Assembly (NCBI RefSeq): GCF_002217985.1 | Contig: NZ_BCMI01000012.1 | Span: 1 to 64,000 of the forward strand | Length of the DNA stretch: 64,000 nucleotides | Origin: Secundilactobacillus pentosiphilus | GTDB taxonomy: Bacteria > Bacillota > Bacilli > Lactobacillales > Lactobacillaceae | Reading direction: 5' to 3' | Shown here: piece by piece, positions 1-9,455 of the stretch | Layout: every line of letters starts with the position of its first letter | Numbering within the stretch: the stretch's first letter is position 1 | Notes under the pieces: model-generated | The model's input: the letters and a program-made list of their open reading frames with translations, nothing else | Told to the model about the DNA's origin: nothing | Database searches by the model: none | Made by a program: the position numbers and the translations under genes

Positions 1-98
1 TCATCAGATGAATTATTGTATTTCATCTGACAACCATAAAGGGATTATCGCAGATAATTAAAAGGCGTTTTTTCTATTTAACTTGCACTTATGGTGTT

Positions 99-3000
99 TT
101 ACTTAGCGCTTGCCTTTTTAAAATTGTGATGCCGTAAAACACCTTGATGATGGTTGCTAATCGCCAGCGCTTTATTAAAGAGTTCTTGCGCCTGCGTCAC
201 GTGTCCTAAGCCCAAGTGCCCCAGTGCCATCAAGTAGTAGCAGTGAACGGAATTCCGGTCCTGATAATTTTCATCAAATAGCAGCGCATCCGGTAATGAA
301 ACGGCAAAGTAATCCATCTTGAATTGATCGAATAAGTGTCGTTCCCCAAAGCTGATCAGCTTATAATAGCGGGCATCAGCTTGACTAATTCGGTGCAGCT
401 GTTCAAACGCCAATCCTTGATAAAAGATCGTGTCAGCCGGTTGATCGTTGTAGTACATCATATCGGTCGGTTCACTCAAACCACCCGTTGCCTTCTCGAA
501 GTGTTCCTTTGCCTGGTCATCATCACCACTTGCTTTAAAGGCCAATCCCAGGTAGTAGTTAATGATATTGTCAACGGCAATTGGCAGTTTCCCTTCGCCT
601 AAGCTGCGTGGATAAGTCAACGCTTGTTGAAGTTTACCGATGGCATCTTGTACCTGATTAGCAGCCAAATCTTGTTTCGCCAGCTCAACCAGCGCATATT
701 CGTACTGCGTGCTGACCTTGCCTTCACCGCCTTCCCACGGGTGGAAGACATGGTCCATCACCTTCTCATAAGCCTGCTGATAATCCCCAGTTTCATTTAA
801 CAGCGTCACCAATGAAATATAGCTGTCGTCACGCTGCTGAGTCAGATCAAAATGATCTTGCAGAAACTTCAGCCGGTCAGTCAAGGGCCGATTGAGCTTC
901 TCGTAGAGGGTATCCAATTCAAAGACTAAACGACTGTTTTGCGGATCCAGCTTAAACGCTAATTCCAATTCATGCAGTGCCTTTTGGGGCTGATGCTGCC
1001 GGTTAAAGTAAGCAATCGACAGGTTCCGGTGTGCCATTGGATAATCCGGGTTAGCTTTAACACACTGTTCCCATAACTGCGTCGCGCGGTCATAGACCTT
1101 TCGATCATAGTAGAAATCGCCGAGATAATAAGCGGCCAGCCCATCGCTTGGGTTTTGCTCAATCGCAGCGTTTAAAACGACGACATCCATTAACCGGTTT
1201 GGAAAGACGTAGTCCGGATCACCAGCTGCACCCTGCTTAGCAAGCGCTTTAGCAGCCTTGGAATCACCTAATTTATTTGAGAGAAAGGCTTCGTAGTAAC
1301 TCTTGATTGGACTGTCAGCTGAATATAGTTGGATAATAGCTAAGGCATCCGCGAACTGACCCGCTTTAATGTACGGCTCTGCTAAACTCAAATGATTATT
1401 TAGCTTGTGATTTAAGGCTTTTTCCAGCGCCTGTTGATGCTCTGTGCTCGGATCCAGTCTCCAGGCTTCGTAACGGTTACCCAGACTTAGCGGATCAATA
1501 GCAGCGTTTTGCTTTACCAGTTGCTTAGCAGTTTCATTTTTATGCGCACGGCGCAGCAAGTTTACCTTGAGTGTCCGCAATGTCATATCACGATAGTTGG
1601 TATTTAACCCCTTATCGACATCAACTAGCGCGGCATCTAAATCGCCTTCGAGACTCTTCACTTGTGCCAACGCTAAAAAGCCGACTGACTGTGTTTCATA
1701 AGACCAAGTAGCTTTAAAGAAGTGATCATAAGCCTCTTTAAGCTGTCCTTGCATCATTAGGCTAAGCCCTAAGTGATAGTGTGCAGCACCGGAAAATGGG
1801 TTGGTGTTGTGTTCGGTCTCACGTGCGATTGCCCGTTCAAAATACGTTTGACTTTCGGCAAATAATCCGCGCCGATAGAGTAAAAGACCATAAGCATCGT
1901 TGATCCGGTCGTCATCTTTATCACGCTTAAGGCCTTCAAGATAGTAATCATCGGGTCGATAAGTGGCGTGCCGATACTGTTCGAGATGCTGAGCCGCAAA
2001 GTATAATTCATCGTTGGTCTTGATTTCTTCTGGCGCAGCAATGGCCTTAGCAGGATCTGGAATCGGTTGAATTTGGTCTGCTGCCGGCTGATAAGTGACC
2101 AACTGCTGTTCGTCGGCATTCGTTACAACGAGTTTGAACTCGGACTTTGCGCCCTTTAAATCGTATTCTTTCTCAAATGTCTGAGTGGGGCTCAACGTCA
2201 CCGTTTCATCTGCCACCAGTTTACCCTGCTGGTACAATTTAACGTGTGCATCATGGTAAACAGACGTCGCGTAAGCTTTAACTGCCACACCCTGATCGGT
2301 GACTTCCAGGTTCACGGCCGCGTTAATGGTGGCGTTTTTAACCGCCCCAACGTCCTTATACGGCATGAAATACTCCGTAGAAGTCTTTTGTTCGTGTGGC
2401 TTCAACCAGGTAAAGTCTGGCTGATTGTCAGTATAGGTACCAACCATCAGTTCAATATACGGACCGTCATTATCCGTCAGCTGGTTGTCCCAAGACTGGC
2501 CAAAGTCGGCGTTGCCCCATGTCCACTGCTTCTTACCAGGTGAAGTGTGGTGATCGGCAACGTGCAGTAAGCCAGCCTTCTTTTGGTGATCGTAGTTGCC
2601 CAAAAAGTCATATTCGGAATGGGCAGCCATGTACGACGTTGGTACGGGCACGTTCTTGTAGCGGGAAATATCAACCCCCGCAGAATAGTCGATCTTATAG
2701 TACTCACCGGTGGCAATTGGAAAAGTGGAGACTGCCCGCTTGCCGTGATCAAAGACGGCATTAACGTCCGGCGGGAAAATTGATTGCGTATTGTCATTCA
2801 CTGGTACAGCCGGATTAGCCCACCAAAGGAAGGTTTGCGGTAAATCAGTCGGGTTACTGAAGTGCTCATCTAACTTTAAATAAGCCTTGTCGGCAAACAT
2901 CGTAAAGCCAACCAGGATTTTAGTCCCGTACATTTTATCAATATCGCTGATCCACAACGTTTTGGCGCCATCATGTTCCTCAATTTTCGTTTCAACCGGT

Positions 3001-3395
3001 AAAAAGGTGTCCGGACGGTGGTGCTGCGGCCAGTTAAATTCAATCCCGCCTGATATCCAAGACCCCGTTAAACCGACTAAAGCGGGTTTAATCACGTGGT
3101 TATAGTAAACGAAGTCGTAGTTATTTGTTTTATCTAAAGCCCGGTAGATTCGGCCACCTAATTCAGGTAAAAAGGTTACCTGGAGATACTGATTCTCCAG
3201 GATGATTGCGCGATATTTTTGATCAACCTTGTCTTCGTGGATCTTTTCCGTAACGGGGAAGGGATATACCTTGCCACTGCTGCCTTGGTAGACTCTCTTT
3301 TCGAGAAACATCGGGTTCTTTTCGGGTTTACTGGTTTGATACGTTGGTAACGTGATCGTCGTTTCCGTAATAGAAACACCGGTAATTGTATTCAT
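99..3395 (-). CDS. DUF5107 domain protein with C-terminal TPR array
   Basis: A 1,098-residue cytoplasmic protein without signal peptide or membrane segment. The first ~350 residues match the DUF5107 family, a beta-sandwich reminiscent of aldose epimerase and glycoside hydrolase accessory folds (motif LPELGGRIYRA near residue 80, GGIEFNWPQHHRP near 115). From about residue 480 to the end it is a string of tetratricopeptide-like helical hairpins (for example AAYYLGDFYYDRKVYDRATQLW). DUF5107/TPR proteins in lactobacilli often sit near carbohydrate genes; the biochemical role is unknown and I assign none. The start ATG is preceded by GAAAGGA at good spacing. It is divergent from an AraC regulator, and a perfect cre-type palindrome lies in its promoter region, so carbon catabolite repression plus AraC control is the likely logic (inference). 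Confidence 0.85.
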   Translation of the reverse strand: MNTITGVSITETTITLPTYQTSKPEKNPMFLEKRVYQGSSGKVYPFPVTEKIHEDKVDQKYRAIILENQYLQVTFLPELGGRIYRALDKTNNYDFVYYNHVIKPALVGLTGSWISGGIEFNWPQHHRPDTFLPVETKIEEHDGAKTLWISDIDKMYGTKILVGFTMFADKAYLKLDEHFSNPTDLPQTFLWWANPAVPVNDNTQSIFPPDVNAVFDHGKRAVSTFPIATGEYYKIDYSAGVDISRYKNVPVPTSYMAAHSEYDFLGNYDHQKKAGLLHVADHHTSPGKKQWTWGNADFGQSWDNQLTDNDGPYIELMVGTYTDNQPDFTWLKPHEQKTSTEYFMPYKDVGAVKNATINAAVNLEVTDQGVAVKAYATSVYHDAHVKLYQQGKLVADETVTLSPTQTFEKEYDLKGAKSEFKLVVTNADEQQLVTYQPAADQIQPIPDPAKAIAAPEEIKTNDELYFAAQHLEQYRHATYRPDDYYLEGLKRDKDDDRINDAYGLLLYRRGLFAESQTYFERAIARETEHNTNPFSGAAHYHLGLSLMMQGQLKEAYDHFFKATWSYETQSVGFLALAQVKSLEGDLDAALVDVDKGLNTNYRDMTLRTLKVNLLRRAHKNETAKQLVKQNAAIDPLSLGNRYEAWRLDPSTEHQQALEKALNHKLNNHLSLAEPYIKAGQFADALAIIQLYSADSPIKSYYEAFLSNKLGDSKAAKALAKQGAAGDPDYVFPNRLMDVVVLNAAIEQNPSDGLAAYYLGDFYYDRKVYDRATQLWEQCVKANPDYPMAHRNLSIAYFNRQHQPQKALHELELAFKLDPQNSRLVFELDTLYEKLNRPLTDRLKFLQDHFDLTQQRDDSYISLVTLLNETGDYQQAYEKVMDHVFHPWEGGEGKVSTQYEYALVELAKQDLAANQVQDAIGKLQQALTYPRSLGEGKLPIAVDNIINYYLGLAFKASGDDDQAKEHFEKATGGLSEPTDMMYYNDQPADTIFYQGLAFEQLHRISQADARYYKLISFGERHLFDQFKMDYFAVSLPDALLFDENYQDRNSVHCYYLMALGHLGLGHVTQAQELFNKALAISNHHQGVLRHHNFKKASAK

Positions 3396-3438
3396 TGAAA
3401 TCGTCCTTTCTGTCTTTTGATTACCTAAACCATAGTAC

Positions 3439-3452
3439 AGAAAGCGCTTTCT
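3439..3452. promoter_or_regulatory. cre-like palindrome (CcpA or other LacI-family operator)
   Basis: The sequence AGAAAGCGCTTTCT is a perfect 14-bp palindrome and matches the cre consensus WGNAANCGNTTNCW at every fixed position. It lies 44 bp upstream of the DUF5107 start. On the minus strand it falls between a weak -35 (TGCATT) and a -10-like TACTAT, so bound protein would block that promoter. A LacI-family sugar repressor could also use this site. Confidence 0.65.
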
Positions 3453-3506
3453 TAAAATGCACTATCTTCACCCAAAGATGGATTATTCGCTACAATCGGT
3501 ATATAA

Positions 3507-3520
3507 TGTAAGCGCTTTAT
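3507..3520. promoter_or_regulatory. Second cre-like site at the araC-family promoter
   Basis: TGTAAGCGCTTTAT matches the cre consensus with one mismatch and shares the AAGCGCTTT core with the perfect site 68 bp away. TATAAT boxes sit at 3502-3507 and 3520-3525, so the site lies on the plus-strand promoter of the AraC-type gene. Two related sites in one divergent promoter suggest joint control of both genes. Confidence 0.5.
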
Positions 3521-3553
3521 ATAATACGTTATATTTATCGATGGAGTGATACT

Positions 3554-4423
3554 ATGCGTCGTTTAGAAAATTTCGATAACGAATATCTGTTTGTGTTACC
3601 TCCTGCCCTGCTACAGTCATATGCATCCTCACCCATTTTTAACAACCTGTACGTCACCGACTTGGGCTTTTTCCCCAATGCCGATTATCACTACGTTTCC
3701 CGTAAACACGGCACCAATACCTGGGTCATGATTTTTTGTACCAACGGGTCAGGAACGGTTGTTGTCAACAAGAAGACGTACGCAATGAAACAGCACTCGT
3801 TCATTATCTTGCCCCCTAATGTCGCCCATAAATACTTCACAGCAGCAAACGATCCGTGGGACATCTACTGGGTACATTTTCGCGGTAAACTGGCAACTAG
3901 TTACCCCTGTGTCTACCCAAGCTTTGCTTTTTATTTAGAAGAACTACCCATTAATCAAATTAAATCAGTCATGGAGTTGTTTTGGTTCATGATAAAAACC
4001 TTTCAACCAGGCTTTTCGTTTAATCGTGAACTGTATGTTTCACAGCTGTTAGGTGCGCTTCTCTCTGGCTTAAGCGTCAACAAAAGCGATGTTACTACGG
4101 GCAGTACCTACGTTGACACAGCCATTCAATACATTTATAACAACATCAGCAGCCCGATTAAATTAGAAGACATTGCTAGAAAGCTGGGCATCTCAGTCAG
4201 TTACCTGAGCCGAACCTTCCGCAAAGTGACTCAGGTCAGCGTGAATCAATTTATCACATCAGCTAAAGTAGCTCGTGCTAGCCACTACCTTAGATTTACC
4301 AATATTCCAATCCAGCAAATCGCTGCCCGGTTGGGGTACACCGACAGCTACTACTTCTCCCGCGTTTTCAAAAAGGAATACCAAGTTTCGCCAAGAGAAT
4401 ATCGCCAACAGAAAACTTCGTAG
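3554..4423 (+). CDS. AraC family transcriptional regulator
   Basis: A 289-residue regulator. Residues ~20-130 form a cupin-like effector-binding domain (GSGTVVVNKKTYAMKQHSF, then PPNVAHKYF), typical of sugar-responsive AraC proteins. Residues ~185-285 hold the double helix-turn-helix, with the signature IAARLGYTDSYYFSRVFKKEYQVSPREYR at the C-terminus. The start is supported by GGAGTG ten bases upstream. It is divergent from the DUF5107/TPR gene, which is its most likely target. The cre-like palindromes in the shared intergenic region suggest glucose repression overlaid on an inducer-specific response. The inducer cannot be told from sequence; a plant sugar is a guess from the lifestyle of related lactobacilli. 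Confidence 0.9.
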   Translation: MRRLENFDNEYLFVLPPALLQSYASSPIFNNLYVTDLGFFPNADYHYVSRKHGTNTWVMIFCTNGSGTVVVNKKTYAMKQHSFIILPPNVAHKYFTAANDPWDIYWVHFRGKLATSYPCVYPSFAFYLEELPINQIKSVMELFWFMIKTFQPGFSFNRELYVSQLLGALLSGLSVNKSDVTTGSTYVDTAIQYIYNNISSPIKLEDIARKLGISVSYLSRTFRKVTQVSVNQFITSAKVARASHYLRFTNIPIQQIAARLGYTDSYYFSRVFKKEYQVSPREYRQQKTS

Positions 4424-4466
4424 GGTAAAACGAACCTTGGTAGATGCCAACATTTATTATCAAAAA

Positions 4467-4510
4467 TAGGCTACAAGTCAGTCGATGCTAAGCCGACAGC
4501 TTGTAGCCTA
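4467..4510. terminator. Bidirectional terminator between the AraC gene and alr
   Basis: An 11-bp perfect stem (TAGGCTACAAG / CTTGTAGCCTA) closes a 22-base loop. The minus-strand exit ends in TATTTTTG, a good U-tract for alr transcripts; the plus side (TAAATTTATA) is weaker. Confidence 0.75.
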
Positions 4511-4580
4511 AATTTATAGATACTATTCAAAAATCTAAACTTTGTAAAAGTCCCAAAATTTAACATCGATCATGACATTT

Positions 4581-5702
4581 CTAATTCTGATAAACCCGTG
4601 GTAAGCGGTCAGTAAAGCCGCAGGCAATTTCGTAATGAATCGTGCCACAGTAATCTGCGATAGCTTGAAGCGAAATCGATTGGCCATGATCTTTACCAAC
4701 CAGTGTAACAAGTGTGCCTACTGAGTATTGACGCGGTAAGCGGATCATCAGTTGATCCATACATATTCTACCAATGATTTCACAAAAATGACCATCTACT
4801 AACACATGGAAACCCTGAAGCTGGCGTCTGTACCCGTCGGCATAGCCAATCGGAACAGTGGCTACCCATTCGTCTTCCTGTGCCGTATAGGTAGCCCCAT
4901 AGCTCACTGATTGACCCGCTTTTAACAACTTTACAAAAACCGTACGCGATTCTAACCGCATTGCGGGCTGTAAAACAAATGGTGCCTCAAGGTCAACTCC
5001 CGATGGATTTAAGCCGTACCCGCCAACGCCAAAACGGATCAGATTACCATTACAGGTATCATGCCATAAGCTTGTGGCTGTGTTGGAGACGTGAACGTAT
5101 TTGGGCCGATTAGTAACGACCGTCATGAAGGCACACCATCTTTTAAGCTGCTTTTCGAAATACCCGGTTTCAGTCGAATCAGCTTTTGAGAAATGGGTGA
5201 AAATACCTTCAAATTTAAACTGCTTCGTTGTCTTCAAGTACGCCAAAGCTAATGATAATTCCGTTGGGGTTTGAAAACCAATTCTTCCCATTCCCGTATC
5301 CAGTCCCAGATGAACCGCTAATGGCAGCTTAACGTGAGCTGCATCTAAAAAACGACTGGCATTTTTTAACCAAGCTAGCGAACAAACTGTTGCGGAAATA
5401 TGGTTAATCGCTAATAGCGCGGCATTCTGTGATTCAGTGATCCCTAGCACTAGAATGGGTTGCGTGAAACCAGCCTCCCGTAAAGCCAGTGCCTCATCTA
5501 GAACCGCCACACAAAAACCCGTCGCACCCGCACGGACTGCTATCGCTGCCACTTGAATAAGACCGTGTCCGTATGCATTTGCCTTCACCACCATGAATAA
5601 ATCGGTTCCATCAGTTAGCCTAGCCTTCTCGTTTACAATATTTTGATAAATTGCGGTCTCATTGATCACGATTCGGCTCGGTCGATGTTTAGCAATTGCC
5701 AT
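4581..5702 (-). CDS. alr: Alanine racemase
   Basis: A 373-residue PLP enzyme interconverting L- and D-alanine for peptidoglycan and teichoic acid D-alanylation. The PLP lysine is in the N-terminal barrel motif [10 protein letters not shown] (Lys40), and the second catalytic base, Tyr, is in [13 protein letters not shown] near residue 270. The usual GYADGYRR segment follows. Length is normal for Alr. The start has AAAGGAG nine bases upstream. It lies 80 bp downstream of aspartase on the same strand, probably co-transcribed, and a CycA-like D-Ala/Gly permease is divergent from that pair. It is not in the acpS-alr arrangement common in Bacillales, so this could be a second or relocated racemase. 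Confidence 0.95.
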   Translation of the reverse strand: MAIAKHRPSRIVINETAIYQNIVNEKARLTDGTDLFMVVKANAYGHGLIQVAAIAVRAGATGFCVAVLDEALALREAGFTQPILVLGITESQNAALLAINHISATVCSLAWLKNASRFLDAAHVKLPLAVHLGLDTGMGRIGFQTPTELSLALAYLKTTKQFKFEGIFTHFSKADSTETGYFEKQLKRWCAFMTVVTNRPKYVHVSNTATSLWHDTCNGNLIRFGVGGYGLNPSGVDLEAPFVLQPAMRLESRTVFVKLLKAGQSVSYGATYTAQEDEWVATVPIGYADGYRRQLQGFHVLVDGHFCEIIGRICMDQLMIRLPRQYSVGTLVTLVGKDHGQSISLQAIADYCGTIHYEIACGFTDRLPRVYQN

Positions 5703-5782
5703 TTTACAAGACTCCTTTCAGCAAGATTCCCCGTTTTTGATAATTTCTGAATTCAATAGTTCAAACTAGTTAAATCAATCCC

Positions 5783-7177
5783 TTATCCTTCTTTGATGTT
5801 TCTTTTTGTAGCAGATTGCCCGTGAAGCAGGCTTTCAGGCGACAATAAACGGTCAACTTGCTCGGCAGGTAAGAGCCGATCGTCAAGAATAATTTCTCGT
5901 ACGGAGCGGTCTTCGTGCAGTGCTTGTTTAATCAGCGCAGTTGTCTTGGTATAGCCCAGAATCGGTGATAGGACTGTTGCTACAATCGCAGAATGCTCAA
6001 CGTAACGTTGCGTTTGTGTCCGGTTAACTTGGAGCCCGTTCAGACAGTTAGTAACCAGGGTTTGAATGCCCCTTTCCAGGTAAGTCTCACTAGCAAGTAT
6101 GTCGCGAAACATAATGGGTTCAAAAGCGTTCAATTCAAGCTGCCCGCCCTGTGCCGCTAAGGTGACCGTGGTGTCATTACCGATAACCTCAAATGCAACT
6201 TGGTTAACCACTTCTGGAATGACAGGGTTTACCTTAGCGGGCATAATCGAAGACCCAGCCTGAACTGCTGGCACGTGCAATTCTGCTAACCCAGCTTGAG
6301 GGCCACTGCCAAGCAGCCGCAGATCATTAGCAAATTTGGACAAGTCAACTGCCAATGCTTTGAGCACACCGGAAAAGGCCACCGCAATATCACAATTTTG
6401 GGTAGCATCGATCAAATCCGAAGCCTGCACAAGATTTAATTGCGTTAGCTGGTTGACCTGTTCCACAATATGCGTTTGATAATACCGAGTAGCGTTAAGC
6501 CCAGTGCCGATTGCGGTTCCCCCAAGATTGACCACCGCTAAGCCATTTCGTACAGCAGACAAGCGGGCTAGATCCCGTTTAAAAAGTGACCGATATGCCG
6601 CAAAGGTTCTTCCATAGGTGGTTGGTACAGCATCTTGTAACTGTGTACGACCAACTTTCAGTACATCCTTGTTTTGCTGTGCCAGTTTCCCCAAGGCGTC
6701 AAGCAACCCATTAGTCACTTTTAACAATGATGGGAGTTTCTTTAACATTGCCATTTGACCGGCCGTTGGAAACGTATCATTAGTTGATTGCGACTGATTA
6801 ACATCGTCGTTAGGGTGAATATGAATACCAGGCGTTAGTGCCTCTGCTAAGTGGGCAACTACTTCGTTCACGTTCATATTAGCTGATGTACCAGCACTTC
6901 CTTGGATCGCAGGAACAATAAACGCTTCTTGATGTTGACCAAGCAATAACTGATTGCACGCCGCTGTAATGGTGCTTGCCTTTTCCGCTGATAAAGTTCC
7001 AGCTTGACGATTAACCTGTGCCGCAGCCTTTTTGATTTGGAGGAAACTTTCAATGATTAAGGGATGGACTTTCTCATTTGAAATGGGAAAGTTCTTTACT
7101 GCTCGCTTGCTGTGAATACCGTATAAAGCATCGTCATCAATCGCTAATTTACCAATACAGTCCTGTTCAATTCTCAT
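5783..7177 (-). CDS. aspA: Aspartate ammonia-lyase (aspartase)
   Basis: A 464-residue member of the fumarase/aspartase superfamily, converting L-aspartate to fumarate and ammonia. It shows GSAGTSANMNVNEV (93-106), the substrate-loop segment VGRTQLQDAVPT (~175-186) and the superfamily signature GSSIMPAKVNPVIPEV (308-323). Ala after Pro in the signature and NPVIPEVVNQV favour aspartase; fumarase C normally has MPGKVNPTQCE. Length fits (about 465-475). The start has AGGAGAG upstream. In a heterofermentative lactobacillus, ammonia release helps acid tolerance, and fumarate or malate can serve as electron sinks (established for the enzyme; relevance here is inferred). Likely co-transcribed with alr. 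Confidence 0.88.
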   Translation of the reverse strand: MRIEQDCIGKLAIDDDALYGIHSKRAVKNFPISNEKVHPLIIESFLQIKKAAAQVNRQAGTLSAEKASTITAACNQLLLGQHQEAFIVPAIQGSAGTSANMNVNEVVAHLAEALTPGIHIHPNDDVNQSQSTNDTFPTAGQMAMLKKLPSLLKVTNGLLDALGKLAQQNKDVLKVGRTQLQDAVPTTYGRTFAAYRSLFKRDLARLSAVRNGLAVVNLGGTAIGTGLNATRYYQTHIVEQVNQLTQLNLVQASDLIDATQNCDIAVAFSGVLKALAVDLSKFANDLRLLGSGPQAGLAELHVPAVQAGSSIMPAKVNPVIPEVVNQVAFEVIGNDTTVTLAAQGGQLELNAFEPIMFRDILASETYLERGIQTLVTNCLNGLQVNRTQTQRYVEHSAIVATVLSPILGYTKTTALIKQALHEDRSVREIILDDRLLPAEQVDRLLSPESLLHGQSATKRNIKEG

Positions 7178-7939
7178 ATCGATCTCTCCTATCGTTTAGT
7201 CCAAGTAGTTTATGTTAGGAAGCTTAACATAATGAAATACATCCTATACCTTTCTAATAGATAATCAATAAAATACCGCAATAATCAGAACTATGTAAGG
7301 TTGGCCAATAATAGGATATTAAGCCAATTACCGATAAATTAAGCGTTGACGCCATTGTAAATTATCAATTAAAGTAAAACCTATGTCATTAAACATAACG
7401 TGGGTTAGCGCAGTTTTAGCTTTTATTGCAAATCTTTACCTTGTTAAACACCCTCTAAGCCTGATTAGCCGGGAAGTGTGGCGCTAAATTCTTTTTTTAT
7501 TTCGCCAAATATTCCGATATGTTTTTACCTACTCATCAGCAAAATATTCAGGTGTTGAATATCCATTTTTAAAGAAATGCATCATTTAACCCACATTACT
7601 AACATTTACTAGTAAACTTTTAAAAATCGCCATCCTTGTCTTAACCTAATAAATGACATCACTCGCTTAGTATATTATGGCTGATATTAATTCGCCGCAG
7701 TCATGTAATGGTCGGTTGATAATTGACGCCGTCATGTAATTATTTATTCATTACTATTATGCATAATTAACTATTAAAAAATAATTTGATTATATAAAAT
7801 GCCGTTTGTTTCATTAAAGTCAGTGATTTCAAACCTAATAAAAATCATTTTTAATTCAAAATCTCATTTATTTTTAATTTTTCTATTGAATTTTATTTCA
7901 TTTGGTGATTAAATTAACACCAATAAAAGGAGTGAGACT
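7178..7939. other. 762-bp AT-rich intergenic region between aspA and the permease gene
   Basis: No open reading frame of useful length in either direction. It must hold the divergent promoters of aspA and the permease. A decamer GTCATGTAAT is directly repeated at 7700-7709 and 7731-7740, 31 bp apart (three helical turns), and TTGACGCC occurs at 7345-7352 and 7723-7730. These could be operator sites. Nothing else is recognisable. Confidence 0.5.
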
Positions 7940-9349
7940 ATGGACAAACAAGAAAACACGAATGCCGATGGTACAAAACGAACTCTATCTAATCGGCATG
8001 TTCAAATGATTGCACTTGGTGGCACAATTGGTACTGGCCTCTTCTTAGGTGCCAGCACGTCCATAACTAAAACTGGTCCGTCGATTATTTTGGTATACGT
8101 TATTATTGGAATGTTTTTCTTTTTGATGATGCGTGGCATTGGTGAAATGCTGTACCAGGATCCTTCACAGCATACCTTTATCGCGTTTATTAGTCGTTAT
8201 CTGGGTCAACGCACAGGATACTTTGCAGGATGGACCTACTGGATCGGTTTGATTTTTGTCGGCATGGCTGAGTTAACTGCCATCGCAACTTACGTTCGGT
8301 TTTGGTTCCCGCACACCCCTGCTTGGTTAATTCAAGTTGGCTTTTTGGCTGTATTGACCAGCGTTAATTTAATTGCCGTCCGTATATTTGGTGAAGCAGA
8401 ATTCTGGTTTGCAATGATTAAAATCGTCGCTATCCTGGCAATGATTGCTACCGGAATCATGTTGTTGCTCACGCAATTCAAGACGCCTACCGGTCAAGTT
8501 GGTTTAGCTAATATCACAACACATCTTTCACTATTTCCAAACGGCATTCACAGTTTTATCGGAGCCTTCCCGATGGTCTTCTTCGCTTTTTTAGGAATGG
8601 AGTTCATTGGGATCACCACCGCTGAAACCAAAAATCCTCGTCACGTACTGCCAAAAGCAATTAATGAAGTCATTTATCGAATCCTGATTTTCTACATTGG
8701 TGCCCTAATAGTCATTATGTTGATTTATCCATGGCAAAGTTTGTCAGTAAAACAAAGTCCATTTGTACAGGTGTTTTCATTGGTCGGTTTGCGAGCAGCT
8801 GCCGCGGTAATTAACTTTGTGGTTTTGACCTCTGCAGCGTCGTCGCTGAATAGTATGATTTATTCATCTGGTCGCCATTTTTACCAGCTAGCTACAGAAT
8901 CGAACGGTCGGTTCATGCGCCGTTTTAAAATCATTTCAACTCATGGAGTCCCAGCTAAGGGCATCTTAATTTCCGCTACCCTAATTCTGTTGGCACCCCT
9001 TATCAGTGCTCTCCCCATCGTCTCAAACGCCTTTAGCTTGATTACTTCTACATCTAGTGACTTATATCTCATTGTTTATTCGCTAACCGTTGTGGCTCAT
9101 TACCGATATCGTCAATCAGCTGATTTTATGCCTGACGGATTTTTGATGCCAGCCTACAAAGTCGTTGATCCGTTATTGATTGGCTTTTTCGTTGTTATTT
9201 ATATCAGCCTGTTCTTCGATAGCAGCAACTGGCTCCCCGCAACGTTAGGCATCTTATGGTGTGTTATCTTTGGTTTCTTCGCCTCGAGGGAACGTTCAAC
9301 GGTGCCTGCCGTCTCAGTTAGCGACGATAAAATGCTTGATCATTTATAA
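7940..9349 (+). CDS. APC-family amino acid permease, CycA-like (D-Ala/D-Ser/Gly)
   Basis: A 469-residue integral membrane permease with about 12 transmembrane helices. The opening LSNRHVQMIALGGTIGTGLFLG is the APC/AAT signature. Segments GWTYWIGLIFVGMAELTAIATYVRFWFP and FGEAEFWFAMIKIVAI resemble E. coli CycA, the D-serine/D-alanine/glycine:H+ symporter, more than lysine or GABA permeases. It starts after AAAGGAGTG. The divergent neighbours, alanine racemase and aspartase, fit uptake of alanine-type substrates; aspartate transport is the alternative. Its end is followed by a strong bidirectional terminator, so it is probably monocistronic. I leave out a symbol because APC substrates are not reliably read from sequence. 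Confidence 0.85.
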   Translation: MDKQENTNADGTKRTLSNRHVQMIALGGTIGTGLFLGASTSITKTGPSIILVYVIIGMFFFLMMRGIGEMLYQDPSQHTFIAFISRYLGQRTGYFAGWTYWIGLIFVGMAELTAIATYVRFWFPHTPAWLIQVGFLAVLTSVNLIAVRIFGEAEFWFAMIKIVAILAMIATGIMLLLTQFKTPTGQVGLANITTHLSLFPNGIHSFIGAFPMVFFAFLGMEFIGITTAETKNPRHVLPKAINEVIYRILIFYIGALIVIMLIYPWQSLSVKQSPFVQVFSLVGLRAAAAVINFVVLTSAASSLNSMIYSSGRHFYQLATESNGRFMRRFKIISTHGVPAKGILISATLILLAPLISALPIVSNAFSLITSTSSDLYLIVYSLTVVAHYRYRQSADFMPDGFLMPAYKVVDPLLIGFFVVIYISLFFDSSNWLPATLGILWCVIFGFFASRERSTVPAVSVSDDKMLDHL

Positions 9350-9392
9350 GCGACCATTGAAACATTGTATCAAGCTCATTCAAAATACAACA

Positions 9393-9428
9393 AAAAGCAC
9401 CGACCCATTTCTGAGTCGGTGCTTTTTT
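9393..9428. terminator. Bidirectional terminator between the permease gene and xpkA
   Basis: A perfect 12-bp stem AAAAGCACCGAC / GTCGGTGCTTTT with a 10-base loop, T6 on the plus side and A5 on the left giving a U-tract on the minus side. It serves two convergent genes. Confidence 0.9.
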
Positions 9429-9455
9429 AAAATGTTCATTTAGCCGTTAAAGAAA

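Noticed and set aside
5783-7177. Fumarase (FumC) instead of aspartase
   Set aside because: The signature reads MPAKVNPVIPEVVNQV, as in aspartases, and not MPGKVNPTQCE.
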